From CAIQQQ01 sp040399685 (lineage in GTDB: Bacteria; Pseudomonadota; Alphaproteobacteria; Acetobacterales; Acetobacteraceae), in contig JBBART010000019.1 of NCBI GenBank assembly GCA_040399685.1, positions 1 to 64,000 on the forward strand: a stretch of DNA of 64,000 nt, given 5' to 3'. The notes beneath the pieces were generated by a model that was given only the letters and a program-made list of their open reading frames with translations, did no database searches and was not told the origin of the DNA. Positions within the stretch are counted from its first letter, which is position 1. The number at the start of each line of letters is the position of its first letter. A program made the position numbers and the translations under genes. Positions 60,281-64,000 of this stretch are shown one piece after another.

Positions 60281-60918
60281 CAGGGCGTCCAGCGCAGGAA
60301 ATTCTGGAGGATGCGAATGCCGACATCCTGGCTTTTCTCGACATGGAACTGGGTGCCGGCGCGGTTGCCCTGGGCCACGATGGCGGTGACGGGGCCGGCG
60401 TAGTCGGTGGTGGCCAGGCATTGCGCGGGGTCACCGCCCGCCAGCGCGTAGCTGTGGACGAAATAGACGTGATCGTCCGGGCGCAGGCCTTCGAGCAGCT
60501 TGTGGCTGCCGGGTGTGAAGTCCAGGCCGTTCCAGCCCATCTGCGGCAGGCGCAGCGGGTGGGGGGGGGCCATTTCGGTGATCTCGCCCTTGATCCAGCC
60601 GAAGCCCTCGGTGACTTCGTGCTCAAGGCCGCGTTCGGCCATGAGCTGCATGCCGACGCAGATGCCAAGGAACGGCGCACCGGCATCGACGCGGTCGAAC
60701 ATGGCAGCCCGCAGGCCGGGGATGCGGGCCAGACCTTTGGCGCAGTCGGCGAACGCGCCCTGCCCCGGCAGCACGATGCGGTCGGCGGTGGCGACGATGG
60801 ATGGGTCCGAGGTGACGACGATCTCGGCCGTGATCCCCTCACGCTCGGCGGCGAGCGCCAGGGCGCGGGCGGCGGAGGCGAGGTTGCCGCTTTCGTAGTC
60901 GATGACGGCGATCTTCAT
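60280..60918 (-). CDS. hisH: Imidazole glycerol phosphate synthase, glutaminase subunit
   Basis: A 212-residue class I glutamine amidotransferase. VIDYESGNLASAARAL at the N terminus, the nucleophile elbow FLGICVGMQLMAE with the catalytic Cys (about residue 85), and the His-Glu pair in GTQFHVEKSQDVG (about 190). It supplies ammonia to HisF through a tunnel. Overlaps the DUF2628 gene and the GNAT gene. Confidence 0.95.
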   Translation of the reverse strand: MKIAVIDYESGNLASAARALALAAEREGITAEIVVTSDPSIVATADRIVLPGQGAFADCAKGLARIPGLRAAMFDRVDAGAPFLGICVGMQLMAERGLEHEVTEGFGWIKGEITEMAPPHPLRLPQMGWNGLDFTPGSHKLLEGLRPDDHVYFVHSYALAGGDPAQCLATTDYAGPVTAIVAQGNRAGTQFHVEKSQDVGIRILQNFLRWTP

Positions 60919-61265
60919 GCCACGGCATCCGCGATGAGGTCCGGACGTCGAGCCAGCAGGCGCGCCAGCGCGCCGTCGAAGGTGCTGGCGGCGATGACGT
61001 GCACGAGGTTGTAGCCGCGCATGTCCAGTGACATGCGGCGCAGGTCCTGGCCGAACAGGCCCAGCAGGAAGGCCGGCACGCACATAGCCCAGGCCGGGGC
61101 GAAAAATGCGAGGGCGACGTCCAGCGCCAAAGCAATGGCGGCGAACAGCCACGCGCCCTCGGCGGCCAGCCAGACCGGGCCGAACAGCAGCGCGCCCCAT
61201 GAGAAGCCTTCCGCCACCAGCACCGGCGGGCGGCCGGTGGCGGTGTGGGCCGTCCAGGTTTTCAC
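60915..61265 (-). CDS. DUF2628 membrane protein
   Basis: A 116-residue protein with two to three hydrophobic helices (about residues 20-55 and 58-75). The EGFSWGALLFGPVWLAAEGAW motif is typical of DUF2628. Function unknown; it is regularly found between hisB and hisH in Acetobacteraceae and relatives. The start is a GTG overlapping the hisB stop (GTGA). Confidence 0.85.
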   Translation of the reverse strand: MKTWTAHTATGRPPVLVAEGFSWGALLFGPVWLAAEGAWLFAAIALALDVALAFFAPAWAMCVPAFLLGLFGQDLRRMSLDMRGYNLVHVIAASTFDGALARLLARRPDLIADAVA

Positions 61266-61852
61266 AGCGAGCCCTTCGTTGATGGCACGGCGGTGCCGAG
61301 CCGTGGGTCGAGCGTGGTGGCCTGGCGCAATGCGCGGGCAGCGGATTTGAAGCAGGCTTCCGCCACGTGATGCGCGTTGGTGCCGGCCAGCTGGCGCACA
61401 TGCAGCGTGATCAGGGCGTTGGCGGCCAGGGCGCGGAAGAATTCCTCGAACAGCTCGGTGTCCATCTCGCCCACTTTGGGGCGGTTGAAGTCGACGCTCC
61501 AGGCGGTGTGGGCGCGGCCGGAAATATCGATCGCGGTTTCCACCAGCGCCTCGTCCATTGGCACGACGGCGTGGCCAAAACGGGTGATGCCGCGCTTTTC
61601 GCCCAGGGCCTTATGGATGGCCTGGCCGAGCACGATGCCCACATCCTCGGTGGTGTGGTGGAAATCGATATGCAGATCGCCCACCGCCTTGATGTCGAGA
61701 TCGAACAAGGCATGGCGGCACAGGGCCGTCAGCATATGGTCGAAAAAGCCAATCCCGGTCTCGATTGCGCCCTTGCCTGTGCCGTCCAGGTCTAGCGTAA
61801 TCGTGATGTCGGTCTCGGCCGTTTTGCGAGTGATGTGTGCGATGCGTGCCAT
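61262..61852 (-). CDS. hisB: Imidazoleglycerol-phosphate dehydratase
   Basis: A 196-residue monofunctional dehydratase (no phosphatase domain). Manganese-site motifs: FFDHMLTALCRHALFDLDI (about residues 36-54), DFHHTTEDVGIVLG (about 63-76), and the mirrored C-terminal pair LHVRQLAGTNAHHVAEACFKSAARAL (about 150-175). First gene of the his cluster, divergent from hslV across 79 bp. Confidence 0.95.
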   Translation of the reverse strand: MARIAHITRKTAETDITITLDLDGTGKGAIETGIGFFDHMLTALCRHALFDLDIKAVGDLHIDFHHTTEDVGIVLGQAIHKALGEKRGITRFGHAVVPMDEALVETAIDISGRAHTAWSVDFNRPKVGEMDTELFEEFFRALAANALITLHVRQLAGTNAHHVAEACFKSAARALRQATTLDPRLGTAVPSTKGSL

Positions 61853-61931
61853 GCGTGATGCACTAGCCGAAAAACCGGCTCCGCCGCAAACAGCTTGCAG
61901 TCGTTCCTTCACCAACTCATTTGGGGCAGGC

Positions 61932-62498
61932 ATGCCAAAATCGACGCCCAGCAAACACGCAACCGTGGTCTGGCACGGCACCACCATCCTGTCGGTTCGC
62001 ATCGGCAACACCGTGGCCCTTGCCGGGGACGGTCAGGTGACGCTTGGCAATACCGTGGTCAAGAACAACGCACGCAAGGTGCGTCGCATTGGCAACGGCG
62101 CCGTGCTGGCCGGATTTGCGGGGGCCACGGCGGATGCGTTCACGCTGCTGGAGCGGCTGGAGGACAAGCTGGAGCGGTTTCCCAACCAGTTGGAGCGGGC
62201 CTGCGTGGAACTGGCGAAGGACTGGCGCACCGACCGCTATCTGCGCCGGCTTGAAGCCATGCTGATTGTGGCGGACCGCGAACATTCCTTTACCCTGACC
62301 GGACAAGGCGACGTGCTGGAGCCGGAAGACGGGGTGATCGCCATCGGCTCGGGCGGCAATTACGCGCTGGCCGCCGCCCGCGCCTTGATGGGCATGCCGG
62401 GCATGGATGCGGAGGAGGTCGCTCGCCGCGCCATGAAGATTGCCGGTGATATCTGCATCTACACCAATGGCGTTCTCCTCGTGGAGACGCTTGCATGA
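61932..62498 (+). CDS. hslV: ATP-dependent protease, proteolytic subunit HslV
   Basis: A 188-residue proteasome-like Ntn hydrolase. After processing at Lys-His-Ala-Thr, Thr11 (in HATVVWHGTTILSVR) is the nucleophile; NTVVKNNARKVRRI and DREHSFTLTGQGDVLEPEDGVIAIGSGGNYALAAARAL (about 120-155) are hallmark segments. Forms a dodecamer with HslU rings. ATG overlaps nothing upstream; its stop overlaps hslU by 4 bases. Confidence 0.95.
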   Translation: MPKSTPSKHATVVWHGTTILSVRIGNTVALAGDGQVTLGNTVVKNNARKVRRIGNGAVLAGFAGATADAFTLLERLEDKLERFPNQLERACVELAKDWRTDRYLRRLEAMLIVADREHSFTLTGQGDVLEPEDGVIAIGSGGNYALAAARALMGMPGMDAEEVARRAMKIAGDICIYTNGVLLVETLA

Positions 62499-63805
62499 AT
62501 GACACCCCGAAATTTTCGCCGCGCGAGATTGTGAGCGAGCTGGACCGTTTCATCGTGGGCCAGTCCGCCGCCAAGAAGGCCGTGGCCATTGCGTTGCGCA
62601 ATCGCTGGCGTCGCCAGCAGCTTCCCGAGGGAATCCGCGAGGAGGTGGTGCCCAAGAACATCCTGATGATCGGCCCTACCGGCGTGGGCAAGACCGAGAT
62701 TGCGCGCAGACTGGCGCGGCTGGCGCAGGCGCCGTTTCTGAAGGTGGAGGCCACCAAGTTCACCGAAGTTGGCTATGTGGGCCGCGATGTGGACAGCATT
62801 GTGCGCGATCTCGTGGAAGCCAGCATCGTCATGCTGCGCGACACGCGCCGCAAGGACGTGCAGGCCAAGGCCGAACTGGCGGCTGAGGACCGGCTGATCA
62901 CGGCATTGTGCGGTGAACAGGCAGCGACCGAAACACGCTCGAAGTTTCGGCGGATGCTGCGGGGCGGCGAGTTGGAGACCAAGCTGGTAGAGATCACCAT
63001 CACCGAGCCACCGCCGCCGCGCATGGATATGCCGAACATGCCGCAGGGCCAGGCGCTCAACATCAACGACGTGATGCGCGGCATGTTCACCAAGCCGCCC
63101 AAGCCCCGCAAGGTGACCGTGGCGGTCGCACGCGAGGCGTTGAGTCGCGAGGAGGCCGACCGGCTGCTCGATACCGAAACGCTGTCGCGGGACGCGATTA
63201 TGCATGCCGAGGAAAACGGCATCGTGTTCCTCGACGAGATCGACAAGATCTGCGCCCGCACCAACGGCGGCGCGCGGGGGGCCGACATCTCCCGCGAAGG
63301 GGTTCAGCGCGATCTGCTGCCGTTGATAGAAGGCACCACGGTGGCCACCAAGCATGGCCCGATGAAGACCGATCATATTTTGTTCATCGCGTCCGGCGCG
63401 TTTCACATCGCCAAGCCGTCCGACCTGCTGCCCGAGTTGCAGGGGCGCCTGCCGATCCGGGTGGAGCTGGCGCCGCTGTCACGCGAAGACCTCAAGCGCA
63501 TTCTGGTGGAGCCGGAGCATTCGTTGCTCAAGCAATACCAGGCGCTGCTGTCCACCGAGGGGGTGACGCTGGATTTCACCGATGAGGCGGTGGAAGGCCT
63601 GGCGGAGCTGGCGGCCGACATCAACGAGCGGGTGGAGAATATCGGGGCGCGGCGGTTGCACACGGTGCTGGAGAAGTTGCTGGAGGAGATCAGCTATTGC
63701 GCGTCTGACCGGGCGGGGACGACGGAGACGGTGACGGCGGCGTATGTGCGCGACCGGGTGGCACCGATGGCGATGAAGGGGGATTTGAGCCGGTTTATTT
63801 TATAG
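62495..63805 (+). CDS. hslU: ATP-dependent protease, ATPase subunit HslU
   Basis: A 436-residue AAA+ unfoldase of the HslUV complex. FSPREIVSELDRFIVGQSAAKKAVAIALRNRWRR (residues about 5-38), Walker A IGPTGVGKTEIARRLA (about 60-75), pore loop TEVGYVGRDVDS (about 88; GYVG), the I domain (about 110-240), Walker B GIVFLDEIDKI (about 246), and the C-terminal arginine and IGARRLHT (about 388). Repeat R5 begins 6 bp after the stop. Confidence 0.96.
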   Translation: MNDTPKFSPREIVSELDRFIVGQSAAKKAVAIALRNRWRRQQLPEGIREEVVPKNILMIGPTGVGKTEIARRLARLAQAPFLKVEATKFTEVGYVGRDVDSIVRDLVEASIVMLRDTRRKDVQAKAELAAEDRLITALCGEQAATETRSKFRRMLRGGELETKLVEITITEPPPPRMDMPNMPQGQALNINDVMRGMFTKPPKPRKVTVAVAREALSREEADRLLDTETLSRDAIMHAEENGIVFLDEIDKICARTNGGARGADISREGVQRDLLPLIEGTTVATKHGPMKTDHILFIASGAFHIAKPSDLLPELQGRLPIRVELAPLSREDLKRILVEPEHSLLKQYQALLSTEGVTLDFTDEAVEGLAELAADINERVENIGARRLHTVLEKLLEEISYCASDRAGTTETVTAAYVRDRVAPMAMKGDLSRFIL

Positions 63806-63810
63806 GACTC

Positions 63811-63945
63811 GGGAAGTAAGAGTTCTTTTTTGAGAAAAAGAACCAAAAAACTTCAACACTTTGGTGGTGGGGTGGAGCGATGCCGCGACACGCGTCGAAA
63901 TGAATGAAGTTTTTTTGCTTCTTTTTCTTCAGAAAAAGAAGGCCT
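63811..63945. repeat. Dispersed repeat R5 (inverted orientation)
   Basis: Starts with arm B (hairpin 63822-63830 with 63835-63843, loop TGAG) and ends with arm A (63918-63928 with 63931-63941, loop TC), so it is flipped relative to R2, R3 and R4. The centre pairs only weakly (CTTCA with TGAAG). Arm B again faces the 3' end of the neighbouring gene, hslU. Confidence 0.8.
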
Positions 63946-63955
63946 TGCTGCCAAC

Positions 63956-63990
63956 AAAAAAGGGGACCGGTTTTCACCGGTCCCCTTTTT
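63956..63990 (+). terminator. Intrinsic terminator
   Basis: A strong stem, GGGGACCGGT with ACCGGTCCCC, loop TTTC, flanked by A6 and T5 runs, so it can terminate in both directions. It probably ends the hslVU transcript beyond repeat R5, or that of a gene to the right. Confidence 0.85.
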
Positions 63991-64000
63991 AGATCAAGCT

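Overview
The window looks like chromosomal DNA of a GC-rich alphaproteobacterium, most likely an Acetobacteraceae-like member of the Rhodospirillales. This placement is inferred from family knowledge, not from a search. The main signs are a histidine operon (hisB, a DUF2628 gene, hisH, a GNAT gene, hisA, hisF, hisE, a HIT gene) divergent from hslVU, a B12-dependent class II ribonucleotide reductase, high third-position GC, and densely overlapping genes (ATGA, GTGA and TGATG junctions). I see no rRNA, tRNA, CRISPR array, transposase or phage gene.

Layout from left to right. 155-6876: pobA (4-hydroxybenzoate hydroxylase), the class II RNR, a WbsX-type glycan gene with an unrecognised partner, and a periplasmic repeat protein. 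7348-18320: envelope and ion genes, namely an AraC-type regulator, pqiBCA lipid transport, an EEP-family phosphoesterase, dedA-cls, a P-type ATPase and a VIT1-type metal transporter. 18445-36254: a catabolic island around a divergent TetR regulator with a perfect palindrome in the shared promoter region. The left arm encodes a BKACE enzyme, an amidohydrolase, a Bug binding protein, a cupin, an Ldh-type dehydrogenase and a two-subunit molybdenum hydroxylase. The right arm encodes a cyclase-family hydrolase, a second Bug protein, a tartrate-dehydratase-like enolase-superfamily enzyme and TctBA. Next to these lie a deacetylase, two FAH-family hydrolases, a FrnE-like thioredoxin-fold protein and a DctA symporter. 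The substrate is not obvious; an imported carboxylated ring compound, possibly an N-heterocycle, is my best inference.

36306-45178: a Cache-type chemoreceptor, a complete livKHMGF branched-chain amino acid ABC operon, exodeoxyribonuclease III with a decayed partial duplicate 1.4 kb downstream, and a PEP-CTERM protein. 45385-48624: a large hybrid histidine kinase with two almost identical PAS domains. 48871-53125: the nitrite assimilation operon nirB-nirD-trpD2, whose leader contains two hexaloop hairpins matching the ANTAR (NasT/NasR) target rule. 53129-57064: gshB, a SirB1-family gene, and thiC behind a TPP riboswitch. 57122-63805: histidine biosynthesis and hslVU.

The most unusual non-coding feature is a dispersed repeat of about 135 bp, with four full or nearly full copies and one half copy. 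Each full copy has two AT-rich hairpin arms around a central inverted repeat. The central stem differs in sequence between copies but still pairs in three of them. In four of five cases the element sits just beyond the 3' end of a gene, always with the same arm towards that gene. Other regulatory candidates are a 17-bp hairpin that buries the Shine-Dalgarno of the VIT gene, an exact FNR/FixK-type box before the AraC gene, and two matching palindromes spaced 40 bp apart upstream of nirB.
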